From an uncultured Coprococcus sp. (GTDB taxonomy: Bacteria; Bacillota; Clostridia; Lachnospirales; Lachnospiraceae), in the NCBI GenBank assembly GCA_900557435.1, contig USSH01000056.1:1-10904 (forward strand): a stretch of DNA of 10,904 bases, given 5' to 3'. The translations under genes were made by a program, and so were the position numbers. Each line of letters opens with the position of its first letter. The first letter of the stretch is position 1. Positions 1 through 6,492 of the stretch are shown here, in pieces. Below the pieces are notes generated by a model. It saw only the letters and a program-made list of their open reading frames with translations, was not told the origin of the DNA and did no database searches.

Positions 1-366
1 CGTCGCGCCGCCACGCTTAGCAGCCAAGCGCACCATTTCCTTGCCCAGGTCAAAGCCGTAGGCATCAACGTTCGGCACCGAGCCCATGGCATTTGTGTAG
101 TAGCCCTCGCCACAGCAGATGTCGAGCAGGGTCAGCGGCTTGTCCGTGGACGCCCCACACGCAGCCACTCGTTCGCGCACCAGCTCGACCATCGCATCGC
201 GCAACGGCGCATAGTAGTCGCGGTTCAGAAAGTCGCGACGACTGCGGGCCTGCGACTTGGGATCGCCCATGGAGTCACCGCTCTTGGACGAGCGCAACAG
301 GTACAGGTAGCCCTCGCGCGCACGATCGAACCGATGCCCGCCCGCACATACAGCCACCACGCTGTC
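1..366 (-). CDS. rlmA: RlmA-family 23S rRNA (guanine-N1-)-methyltransferase, fragment
   Basis: RlmA enzymes methylate N1 of a guanine in hairpin 35 of 23S rRNA using S-adenosylmethionine. The minus frame with codons at 1-3, 4-6 and so on is open from the window edge to a stop at 376-378. It shows the second half of the N-terminal zinc ribbon (CAGGHRFD, with the zinc-ligand Cys and His), then GYLYLL, a GDS/RRDFL stretch, YYAPLRDAM and the SAM-binding motif LLDICCGEGYY, closely following the order in E. coli RlmA from memory. The CPxC half of the zinc ribbon and any start codon are missing upstream, where sequence type changes, and the remaining methyltransferase domain runs off the left edge. 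The first in-frame ATG (268-270) lies inside the domain and is not a plausible start. G+C is about 64%, unlike the rest of the window. The family call is firm; whether it is RlmA(I) or RlmA(II)/TlrB specificity cannot be told. Confidence 0.82.
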
Positions 367-1384
367 CAATACAATCTATGCAATCAGAATCTACTGCAAA
401 CACATCTTCACCCGCGATCAGATATGTTCCAACAAGACTCATCTTTGGCGACATGCATTCTCCGTTCCATGACACGCCTACCTGTGATGCATCCATAAGT
501 CCAAGCAGCTCAGGTACAGCATCCATGCCCATTCCATAATATCCCGGGCCGAATGATGGACTGCAATATTTCTTCTCATATACACTGTTCTTTCTCTCAA
601 GATATCCCTGTATCCACCCTCTTATGACATCCATGCATGCCACCTGAAATGCCTCCATGTAATACTGCTCAAGAACCGACCCTGCACTCTCCAGGTCAAC
701 ATCCGGCGCATGAAATGCATATAAGTAACCTTTTTCAACACCGGCTGTATCAATCTGTTCAAGTACATTGCACTCTATCTTTCTATTTCCAAATTCCAGG
801 TATCCCTTGTGGACACATTCCCTCGCAAATGGCTGCAGCAGAACAGACACTTCCATAGGATTCAATGCGGTCTCCTTGCAATCAGAATCAGCTACCTTGA
901 GGTTCGAAACGACTTCCGTGCAGTTCAAAGCTGCTCCCTTACAAGCTGAAACTTCTCCAACGCGATTCAATGTTTCTTCAACAGATCCAGTCATGATCCT
1001 ATCCACCACCCGGTCAGCCACCAGTCTATGTTCCGCGCGCATATCCTCATCCATATCATTTATGTGAGTGATCTGAAAAAGTCTGTCCATCAACGGACTT
1101 TTCATTTTGCGCAGATCCACACGCAAGATTTCGGCCTGTCTGCGCAGATGTGCGATAACTTTATCGTACATCTCCGGTCTGTGGACCACCAGACAGGAGC
1201 TACAGTCCTTTATCCGCTGTCCCCGTCCGGTTATTATATATTCCGGGGATCCTATACAGTTGTCATCGAGATATAAAGGGCAATAACAAAACAGGCAGTT
1301 AAAATCATCTTCATCCTGTACCTCATGGCATGGGAAAAATTTACATTCTCTGTTCTGAAAAAACCTATAACTGTTACTTCTCAT
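275..1384 (-). CDS. Cysteine-rich small domain fused to MetH-activation-like domain (3' end artefactual)
   Basis: Residues 1-80 match the cysteine-rich small metal-binding family (PF04071 type): YRFFQNRECKFFPCH, FNCLFCYCPLY and KDCSSC, with Cys 14, 19, 30, 33, 35, 43, 61 and 64. Residues ~185-340 resemble the vitamin B12-dependent methionine synthase activation domain, notably FGPGYYGMGMD, VGVSWNGECMSPKMSLVG and the Cys pair DCIDC. Residues 134-182 are seven degenerate heptapeptide repeats linking the two. The activation domain normally binds SAM and remethylates inactive cob(II)alamin in MetH; free-standing homologues exist where MetH lacks it. The N-terminal domain's role is not established, though family members are found with B12 genes. 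Start ATG 1382-1384 is 3 nt after the upstream membrane-protein stop, with only a weak purine-rich ribosome site, suggesting translational coupling. From about residue 340 the frame enters the foreign rlmA DNA, so the last ~30 residues (positions 275-~366) are not native. The true C-terminus, probably with more cysteines, is lost. Confidence 0.75.
   Translation of the reverse strand: MRSNSYRFFQNRECKFFPCHEVQDEDDFNCLFCYCPLYLDDNCIGSPEYIITGRGQRIKDCSSCLVVHRPEMYDKVIAHLRRQAEILRVDLRKMKSPLMDRLFQITHINDMDEDMRAEHRLVADRVVDRIMTGSVEETLNRVGEVSACKGAALNCTEVVSNLKVADSDCKETALNPMEVSVLLQPFARECVHKGYLEFGNRKIECNVLEQIDTAGVEKGYLYAFHAPDVDLESAGSVLEQYYMEAFQVACMDVIRGWIQGYLERKNSVYEKKYCSPSFGPGYYGMGMDAVPELLGLMDASQVGVSWNGECMSPKMSLVGTYLIAGEDVFAVDSDCIDCIGQRGGCMCGRASVRSCARGLPVPVALVQER
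839..986 (-). repeat. Seven degenerate 21-bp tandem repeats encoding heptapeptides
   Basis: Consecutive 21-bp units begin at 840, 861, 882, 903, 924, 945 and 966 in the plus strand. Base 14 is C in all seven, bases 11-12 are CT in five, and four units begin TTC. The units are in frame with the host gene and encode related heptapeptides such as RVGEVSA, CTEVVSN and CKETALN (residues 134-182). They fall exactly between the Cys-rich and MetH-activation-like domains. No unit is identical to another, so the array is old or under protein-level constraint rather than a recent expansion. Confidence 0.75.
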
Positions 1385-1387
1385 AAA

Positions 1388-1777
1388 TTACTTTGCTCTG
1401 TTCTTTGATGCTCCCATGAACATGATAAATGGAACAATGATCCCAACTATCATCATGACAACTCCAATAGCCTTGCTGTCTCCTGCCACAAGTGATACTA
1501 TTCCGCTCACAATTGCAAGTATGAGCAGGAATGCTGCCCACACAACTATCGCAGATGCCTTTGCCACCTTGTTGCTTCCAGCTATACCAAATATTCCGCC
1601 TATGATCGCTGCAAGTGATGCGATTCCGACCACAACACCACACGCGATGGCCTTAGATGATGGATCATCAGCAAGCACAAGCTTTGCCACATCATAATAT
1701 CCTGCATTTACAAGTCCCCAAATGAGCATGATGAGCGACGAAAGTGTCACCATACCCTTCCCTGGTAATTTTTCCAT
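1388..1777 (-). CDS. Small four-helix integral membrane protein, unknown function
   Basis: I do not recognise the family. The 129-residue product is mostly hydrophobic, with four likely membrane helices near residues 8-26, 44-66, 72-95 and 102-122. A short acidic loop (ADDPSSK) follows helix 1 and the tail is basic (GASKNRAK). Small residues (Gly, Ala, Ser) are frequent within helices 2-4, as in tightly packed bundles. An ATG two codons further upstream (1781-1783) is also in frame, but the ribosome site AAGGAG (1785-1790) is only 1 nt from it and 7 nt from the ATG at 1775-1777, so the inner start is chosen. The stop is 3 nt before the start of the Cys-rich/MetH-activation-like gene, so the two are almost certainly one transcript, but I cannot infer a shared function. 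A possible -10 box (TAGAAT, 1806-1811) lies upstream without a convincing -35. Confidence 0.75.
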   Translation of the reverse strand: MEKLPGKGMVTLSSLIMLIWGLVNAGYYDVAKLVLADDPSSKAIACGVVVGIASLAAIIGGIFGIAGSNKVAKASAIVVWAAFLLILAIVSGIVSLVAGDSKAIGVVMMIVGIIVPFIMFMGASKNRAK

Positions 1778-1887
1778 ACACATACTCCTTTTACAGTATT
1801 ATATAATTCTACATACAGACCGACTACCATGACCTCTTTTCGACAACGCATTATCCAAATATTCTGCCAGCCTGTTATCACTGCCGT

Positions 1888-2448
1888 CTATTTTCTGCTC
1901 CACACATAACAGAACGCCTGAGTTCTAGCTGCGAACTTCTCAGTCTTTAGCAGCTCCCTCACTTCCGCCTTGGTGTACCAGCCAGGTGTGATCTCTTCCA
2001 AAGTTGATGTGCTCGGCTTAAACTCGCCTCTCGCCTTGCCCACCACACATATATTTGTCTCGTTTGAAAATCCGACAGCGCTGTAGCTTGTACCTATTGT
2101 ATCTGTGATCTCGTACAACTCAAGTCCCGTCTCCTCCATGAGTTCACGCTTTGCGCTGACCTCTGGGGTCTCTCCCGGATCTATCAGTCCTGCAGGGAAA
2201 TTGTATACCCACTCGCCAGGAGCCAGTCTGTATTCTCTGTCTATCAGGATCTTCTCATCATTCTCATCGGTGGCTATGATGACAACTGCATCCGCAGCCT
2301 TGCCGTGAAGTCCCTCAAAATCTGTGATATCACCGTTTCTGCTTATCATCTCGTAATTCTTCAGGATGCCATCTACTGTCTCGTACTTCACATCATATCT
2401 CGTGATGAACTTGCCCTGTTCCTTCTTCTCAATTCCTACAAACTTCAT
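1888..2448 (-). CDS. Nudix hydrolase, ADP-ribose pyrophosphatase-like
   Basis: The 186-residue protein carries a complete Nudix box at residues 87-109: the Gly of GLIDPGE, then RELMEETGL, which supplies the Mg-binding glutamates (consensus GX5EX7REUXEEXGU). An aromatic and proline-rich stretch just before it (WVYNFPAG) and the conserved REYRLAPG upstream are typical of the ADP-ribose/nucleoside-diphosphate-sugar branch, which hydrolyses ADP-ribose to AMP and ribose 5-phosphate in the cytoplasm. Substrate cannot be fixed from sequence. A GTG at 2458-2460 opens the frame 4 codons earlier, but GTGGAG there serves better as the ribosome site for the ATG at 2446-2448 (GGAG, 6-7 nt spacing), which is used here. 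It lies 57 nt downstream of the yqeY-like gene and may share its transcript. Confidence 0.88.
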   Translation of the reverse strand: MKFVGIEKKEQGKFITRYDVKYETVDGILKNYEMISRNGDITDFEGLHGKAADAVVIIATDENDEKILIDREYRLAPGEWVYNFPAGLIDPGETPEVSAKRELMEETGLELYEITDTIGTSYSAVGFSNETNICVVGKARGEFKPSTSTLEEITPGWYTKAEVRELLKTEKFAARTQAFCYVWSRK

Positions 2449-2505
2449 ATTTTTCTCCACTAATTCTGTTCACTAATTCGCAGATTTGATTTCTGTCAGA
2501 AACTA

Positions 2506-2943
2506 TTATTTGCAAAGCTCTGCAACAACCTGATTGATAACCTTGCCGTCAGCCTTGCCCTTGAGTTCTGCCATGACTGCCTTCATGATCTGTCCCTTGT
2601 TCTTGGTTGCGATCACATCTGCAAACTTTGTGGTGAGTATCTCTCTGACCTCATCCTCTGACAAAAGCTTTGGCGCATACTCGTTGAACACATCATATCT
2701 TGCCTTGTACTGCTCCAGCAGATCTGTTCTGTCTGCAGGGCATGTATCGATCTGCTCCTTCACAGACTTCATCTCCTTGAGGATAACGCTGTCAACTATG
2801 TCCTCAGGTATATTGTCTCTGCAGCCATTATCTATACCAACTTTTTTAACTGCCGATACAAGAGATGATATGCTGTCCTTTCTCTCCTTATCTCTTGCCT
2901 TCATTGCTGCTATCATGTCCTTCTGTAAAACCTCGAGTGTCAT
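2506..2943 (-). CDS. YqeY-like protein (GatB/YqeY domain)
   Basis: The 145-residue protein matches the YqeY family over its whole length, about the normal size. It opens with an N-terminal helical part (LQKDMIAAMKARDKER, then ISSLVSAVKK) and ends with the C-terminal GatB-like helical domain containing KNKGQIMKAVMAELKGK and ADGKVINQVV. In GatB the related domain contacts tRNA during amidation of misacylated Glu/Asp-tRNA; free-standing YqeY proteins have no proven reaction, and a tRNA-related role is only inferred from homology. The ATG at 2941-2943 has a good ribosome site, AAGGA with 7-8 nt spacing. The gene stands 173 nt downstream of metF in an A+T-rich gap with no clear promoter or terminator, so co-transcription with metF is possible but unproven. 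Confidence 0.9.
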   Translation of the reverse strand: MTLEVLQKDMIAAMKARDKERKDSISSLVSAVKKVGIDNGCRDNIPEDIVDSVILKEMKSVKEQIDTCPADRTDLLEQYKARYDVFNEYAPKLLSEDEVREILTTKFADVIATKNKGQIMKAVMAELKGKADGKVINQVVAELCK

Positions 2944-3116
2944 TTTTTATTCCTTCTTTCTTATAATTGTTACCTTAATTTTGACATTTTGTATTTATTA
3001 TAATATTATTTGGCGGTTTATTATGTAGGAATTCAGCTTGCAGGATGATATCATCATACACACCTGTCTTACAAATTTCTACCAACTGCCAGTTTAATAT
3101 ATACATCTGTATATTA

Positions 3117-3986
3117 TCAGACTTTAAGTATCTCACTGAGATTCTTCTGTATTCCGGCTGCGACCTCCGGCTTATTCATGGAGTACACATGTATATGCTT
3201 TACTCCATTTGCCATGAGATCGATGATCTGGTCTGTTGCATACACGATTCCCGCCTGTCTCATGGCCGCCTCCGTATCGCCAAATGCATCCACTATACTC
3301 TTGAATCTCTCAGGCACATTACAGCCTGAAAGTTTAACCGCATTCTTGACCTGGACACGCTTTGTGATCGGCATGATTCCCGGTATGATCGGAACGTTTA
3401 TTCCAGCCTCCCTGACTCTGTACATAAAATTAAAGAAAATATTGTTATCAAAAAACATCTGTGTAGTCAGGTAATCGCATCCGGCATCGACCTTCTTCTT
3501 AAGCCCGGCTATGTCCTCATGCTTATTTGCAGAATCCGGATGTACCTCAGGATAGCAGGCACCGCCCACACAGAAGTCACCCGACGCCTTGATGAGCTCC
3601 ACCAGCTCAGATGCATGCGAAAACTCTGCAAACACCTGTCCATCATAGTTCTTCGGTATATCTCCGCGAAGGGCAAGTATATTCTCTATTCCTGCGTTCT
3701 TCATCTCCACAAGCGCATTCTTTATTCCGTCTCTGCTGGCACACACGCATGTGAGATGTGCTATAGTCGGAACATCGTACTTCTCCTGTATCTCCCGCGC
3801 AAGCTGTATGGTGTGACCCTTTGTACTTCCGCCAGCGCCGTAGGTTACGCTCATGTAGTCAGGCTTTAGCGCCGCTATGCCAAGTGCGGCAGCCTCAACA
3901 TCCGCAAAGTCAGTATCTTTCTTTGGTGGGAACACCTCAAATGAGAGTGTCGCCTTATCCTGTGTGATCAAATCTCTTATCTTCAT
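3117..3986 (-). CDS. metF: 5,10-methylenetetrahydrofolate reductase
   Basis: MetF reduces 5,10-methylene-THF to 5-methyl-THF with an FAD cofactor, supplying the methyl group for methionine synthesis. The 289-residue protein has the single catalytic TIM-barrel domain usual in bacteria, with no eukaryotic-type SAM regulatory domain. Visible motifs are SFEVFPPK with the catalytic Glu at residue 17 (E. coli Glu28 equivalent), MSVTYGAGGSTKG, LALRGD with Asp109 (E. coli Asp120 equivalent), GGACYPEVHPDS, TTQMFFDN and IIPGIMPI. The start ATG at 3984-3986 has GAGGT about 6 nt upstream. It lies 87 nt after the HAD gene. In Lachnospiraceae metF feeds a B12-dependent MetH; the MetH-activation-like protein about 1.7 kb downstream fits that pathway, though intervening genes do not. 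Confidence 0.96.
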   Translation of the reverse strand: MKIRDLITQDKATLSFEVFPPKKDTDFADVEAAALGIAALKPDYMSVTYGAGGSTKGHTIQLAREIQEKYDVPTIAHLTCVCASRDGIKNALVEMKNAGIENILALRGDIPKNYDGQVFAEFSHASELVELIKASGDFCVGGACYPEVHPDSANKHEDIAGLKKKVDAGCDYLTTQMFFDNNIFFNFMYRVREAGINVPIIPGIMPITKRVQVKNAVKLSGCNVPERFKSIVDAFGDTEAAMRQAGIVYATDQIIDLMANGVKHIHVYSMNKPEVAAGIQKNLSEILKV

Positions 3987-4073
3987 GTACTACCTCTGTA
4001 TATTTGTCTATTCCTGTTTATTTCAATCTGGACTCATTTATATCCGGTCCCGATAAATAATTTTCTTTTTTGC

Positions 4074-4757
4074 TTACAGTTCTTCAAGCAGTGCCGGTAT
4101 CTCCATAAGTGTTTTCACTTCATAGTCCGGATGTATATCCGCCGCCTGCTGCCCATCCGGATTGAACCATATCGTCCTTATCCCGGCATTTATTCCGCCC
4201 TGTATATCTGATGTCAGACTGTCTCCTATGATAACCGACTCATCCACCTTTATCTCTGGTCTCCTGCCAAAGCAATAGTCAAAGAATTCTCTGGACGGTT
4301 TCTCGGATCCGGCATTCTCAGATATAAATATATCTTCAAAATACTTTCCTATACCGCTGTCCAAAAGTCGTCCGCTCTGTACATTTGAGCCGCCATTTGA
4401 CACAATGTACATTCTGTATCTTCCGTGCAAGGTTTCAAGCAGCTTTATCGTATCAGGGAACATAAATCCCTTCTGGCTGAGCTGATCCTCATAGTAGGCT
4501 GTCGCCTCTGCAGCAGAGTAGTCAACTCCCAGCTCTGCAAAAAGTATCTCGTATCTGCTCTCCTTAACCTGCTGCCTTGTGAGCAGTCCCTGTTCAAGCA
4601 GTTTCCATCTTGATTTGTTGATCTCGCTGTATCTGGATATGACCTTTTCTGTAGGCTCCACCCCTATATGCCTGAGCATATTGGAGAGCGCTCTGCTCTC
4701 GCTGCGCTTGAAGTCCAGCAGTGTCTCATCCAGATCAAACAATATGTTCTGTACCAT
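4074..4757 (-). CDS. HAD-superfamily hydrolase, YjjG/YfnB-type nucleotidase-like
   Basis: The 227-residue cytoplasmic protein has all four HAD motifs: I, FDLDETLLD (nucleophile Asp8, acid/base Asp10); II, VSNGG (Ser120); III, Lys153 in GSEKPS; IV, GDSLTSD (Asp179, Asp184). An alpha-helical C1 cap lies between motifs I and II, and the length is typical of the YjjG/YfnB subgroup. Characterised members dephosphorylate (non-canonical) pyrimidine nucleoside monophosphates; here this is a family inference, since HAD substrates are hard to predict. The ATG at 4755-4757 has AAGGAAG about 5 nt upstream. A recognisable promoter (4909-4937) would give a leader of about 145 nt containing three 11-bp repeats. 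The next gene, metF, starts 87 nt downstream with no terminator between, so the two may be co-transcribed. Confidence 0.88.
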   Translation of the reverse strand: MVQNILFDLDETLLDFKRSESRALSNMLRHIGVEPTEKVISRYSEINKSRWKLLEQGLLTRQQVKESRYEILFAELGVDYSAAEATAYYEDQLSQKGFMFPDTIKLLETLHGRYRMYIVSNGGSNVQSGRLLDSGIGKYFEDIFISENAGSEKPSREFFDYCFGRRPEIKVDESVIIGDSLTSDIQGGINAGIRTIWFNPDGQQAADIHPDYEVKTLMEIPALLEEL

Positions 4758-4769
4758 ATAACTTCCTTA

Positions 4770-4802
4770 TATCTTTCTTGTATCTTTCTTATATCTTTCA
4801 TA
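4770..4802 (-). repeat. Three 11-bp tandem repeats in the HAD gene leader
   Basis: Units at 4770-4780, 4781-4791 and 4792-4802 share TATCTTTCTT(G/A), the third ending CATA. Read on the minus strand they make a purine-rich (AAGAAAGATA-type) tract 13 nt upstream of the HAD start codon, next to its AAGGAAG ribosome site. Each unit resembles a weak Shine-Dalgarno sequence. Confidence 0.7.
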
Positions 4803-4908
4803 TCGAATTCATATGCCGACTTATCAATGTCTGTCGTTATGATTCTGTATTTTATACATTACTCTTATGCGCAGCTGCCGGATTTTTCCAGTGCACACAT
4901 TCTTAAAT

Positions 4909-4937
4909 ATTATATTCCACTCACCTGATAATAGCAA
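4909..4937 (-). promoter_or_regulatory. Predicted sigma-A promoter for the HAD-metF direction
   Basis: On the minus strand, TTGCTA (4932-4937) and a perfect TATAAT (4909-4914) are separated by exactly 17 bp. Transcription would start near 4902, giving a leader of about 145 nt before the HAD gene. No other clear promoter is seen between here and metF. Confidence 0.55.
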
Positions 4938-5012
4938 TAGAGCCGGCTACAAATCTTCTGCTGTGACCGCCCTCTCTTCGGCAATCCCGCACGATCCGCA
5001 ACCGGCTCTGTT
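4936..5012 (-). terminator. Long-looped inverted repeat at the end of the ABC operon
   Basis: Arms at 4936-4946 (minus CCGGCTCTATT) and 5002-5012 (minus AACAGAGCCGG) pair in 10 of 11 positions around a G+C-rich loop of about 55 nt that can fold further. It begins 35 nt after the stop of the last membrane gene of the ABC operon and ends against the -35 of the HAD promoter. It may end or protect the operon transcript, but there is no run of T after the stem, so a Rho-independent terminator is uncertain; a small structured RNA is the alternative. The rest of the 289-nt gene-free stretch (4758-5046) holds only the promoter and 11-bp repeats listed separately. Confidence 0.4.
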
Positions 5013-5046
5013 CCGTCTATTTTGTTAAGTTTATTTGTATTTCCGT

Positions 5047-5706
5047 TTACTTCATGCTCTTGCTGAGTCCGCTCATTGCAAACTCTGACAACTGTTTTCT
5101 GTAGAGAAGTGAACTGATCAAATACTCTATAACACCACCCAAAATGATGGCCGCATATCCAAGGAGAGCAAGCTTTACAATTCCAAGGCTTATAACCTCC
5201 GATATATGATGGTGACACAGCCAGGAACTGATTGTTGACATGCAGGTCATTATCACCAGCATAAACACGATAAGACTTGCCACAAAATATTTGTAACATA
5301 CACCGCAGAATATCATAGCTCCGAACAATATAAATATGATCATAAACAATGTATCCTGATAGTTTTCTGTATTCTCCGGGTACATTCTGATAAGTATATA
5401 TTTCTCCGCAACAAGTATTGTGAGCAGTACAAGATACACAACTGTGCTGACGATCACAGGCATTCCCACTTCCAACTTTCTCTTCATCACACTTGACTGC
5501 ACATAATCCGATACATTCATGTATATTATCATCTGGTAGGCAAACATTCCAGTCAGCATAAAATAGAAACCGCCCAGCATGTTCGTTCCATGTGATGACA
5601 GTTCGACCACAAACCCTATTGCAGTGAACAAAATAAGCATCATCAAATTTGTCTTTAATTTATACCCATATCTGAGAAGTTTAAAACCAAGTATCAAATC
5701 TTTCAT
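5047..5706 (-). CDS. ABC-2-like membrane protein of a YtrA-type operon (second permease)
   Basis: The 219-residue protein is hydrophobic, with about six predicted membrane helices near residues 21-37, 43-63, 82-104, 119-138, 140-160 and 174-198, and a basic C-terminal tail. No catalytic motif is visible. Position as the last gene of a GntR-ATPase-membrane-membrane operon marks it as a transmembrane subunit, partnered with the ATPase and the other membrane protein. Such systems in Firmicutes (YtrBCD- or BcrAB-like) answer envelope stress or export small molecules; the substrate here is unknown. The ATG at 5704-5706 has a strong AAGGAGG site 8 nt upstream. A G+C-rich hairpin sits in the 92-nt gap upstream. 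Confidence 0.75.
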   Translation of the reverse strand: MKDLILGFKLLRYGYKLKTNLMMLILFTAIGFVVELSSHGTNMLGGFYFMLTGMFAYQMIIYMNVSDYVQSSVMKRKLEVGMPVIVSTVVYLVLLTILVAEKYILIRMYPENTENYQDTLFMIIFILFGAMIFCGVCYKYFVASLIVFMLVIMTCMSTISSWLCHHHISEVISLGIVKLALLGYAAIILGGVIEYLISSLLYRKQLSEFAMSGLSKSMK

Positions 5707-5741
5707 CCCTTAATCCTCCTTGTCTAATATATATCATTTCT

Positions 5742-5757
5742 CCCGCCGGCAGGCGGG
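5742..5757 (-). other. G+C-rich hairpin between the two membrane genes
   Basis: A perfect 6-bp stem, CCCGCC/GGCGGG, with a 4-nt loop lies in the 92-nt gap between the two membrane-protein genes. It stands out in an A+T-rich surrounding. No T run follows in the direction of transcription, so it is more likely a processing or stability element than a terminator. Confidence 0.4.
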
Positions 5758-5798
5758 GCGGATAGTCTAAACCGTTTCCGGCCTTGAACAACAATCTG

Positions 5799-6452
5799 TT
5801 AATCCATATCCAGATAAGACGCCTCAACCTTGCGGTACATATGTCTACTCGTCACATATATTCCAACCATCATCAATACCGCCAGCGCTGCCACTATCGG
5901 CCATTCAAATCTCTGCATTTTATGAGATGTCGCTATGTATATAACTGCAGCCCCTGACACTCCATATGCCAGCATGGACAGTACACTCATAACTTGTACA
6001 CTCTGGACATATCTCGTAATGTTCAGCGCCCACACCGACAGATTTGCTGTGAGCAGCACCGACAGACAAAGCGGTCTCACTGGATTTCCCACCATAATTC
6101 CATATGGCACAGCCACCATCGCCATACATATCGCGACCCTCACTGGGCGGACAAGCAGATCCGCCATAAGTGCATTCTGCAGCATGGCTTTGCCCTTTGT
6201 GGATGTCTTCAGATAGTCCATTCCAAGGCACCCTTTCACACATATTGCACCAAATCCCCAATAATCACCAACAATCTCAATCGCAGTCATGAACGCGGCA
6301 CCAAAACCAAACATGACTACTGTAACATAACAGTTTCTCACCACTGCATCGACCAAAGCCAGTATGATCCCCAGTACAACCGGTATCAGAACATTGCACA
6401 CTAAGCGGTATTTTCCATTCGTAATGGCTCTGTAATCCTTTATCATCCTCAT
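5799..6452 (-). CDS. ABC-2-like membrane protein of a YtrA-type operon (first permease)
   Basis: The 217-residue protein has about six hydrophobic segments near residues 18-36, 43-62, 103-122, 128-146, 153-174 and 184-201. A polar stretch at 64-98 (GDYWGFGA, then MDYLKTSTKGK) lies between segments 2 and 3 and probably forms the cytoplasmic loop that would meet the ATPase. I see no enzyme motif. Its place directly after the ATPase (40-nt gap) and before a second membrane gene argues for a heteromeric transporter made of one ATPase type and two different membrane subunits. The ATG at 6450-6452 is chosen over the ATG two codons later because AGGAG lies 7 nt upstream of it. Specificity is unknown. 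Confidence 0.75.
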   Translation of the reverse strand: MRMIKDYRAITNGKYRLVCNVLIPVVLGIILALVDAVVRNCYVTVVMFGFGAAFMTAIEIVGDYWGFGAICVKGCLGMDYLKTSTKGKAMLQNALMADLLVRPVRVAICMAMVAVPYGIMVGNPVRPLCLSVLLTANLSVWALNITRYVQSVQVMSVLSMLAYGVSGAAVIYIATSHKMQRFEWPIVAALAVLMMVGIYVTSRHMYRKVEASYLDMD

Positions 6453-6492
6453 AATTACGCTCCTATAAATACGTGAAACACTCTAAGCAGTT

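Noticed and set aside
93..539. Open plus-strand frame of 148 codons across the left-end join
   Set aside because: It lies opposite the RlmA fragment and the MetH-activation-like gene, crosses the composition break, and its product is low-complexity Ser/Pro/Arg with no recognisable motif.
2490..2502. TTTCTG-T-CAGAAA palindrome after the yqeY-like gene
   Set aside because: As RNA the stem is only about 5 bp of mostly A-U with a 3-nt loop and no T run, too weak to call a terminator.
2960..3002. TATAAT-like boxes upstream of the yqeY-like gene
   Set aside because: The box at 2960-2965 would start transcription within the ribosome site, and the perfect TATAAT at 2997-3002 has no acceptable -35 at 16-18 bp.
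3997..4028. TTGAAA/TATACA promoter-like pair before metF
   Set aside because: The predicted start would fall on or after the ribosome site of metF, leaving no usable leader.
4910..5299. Minus-strand frame of 129 codons covering the end of the second permease gene
   Set aside because: It overlaps a membrane protein with a strong start and runs through the terminal hairpin and promoter; the product is hydrophilic and motif-free, so it is a shadow frame.
5920..6261. Minus-strand frame of 113 codons inside the first permease gene
   Set aside because: Alternative frame of a gene with a good ribosome site; no motif and an unnatural Cys/Gly-rich composition.
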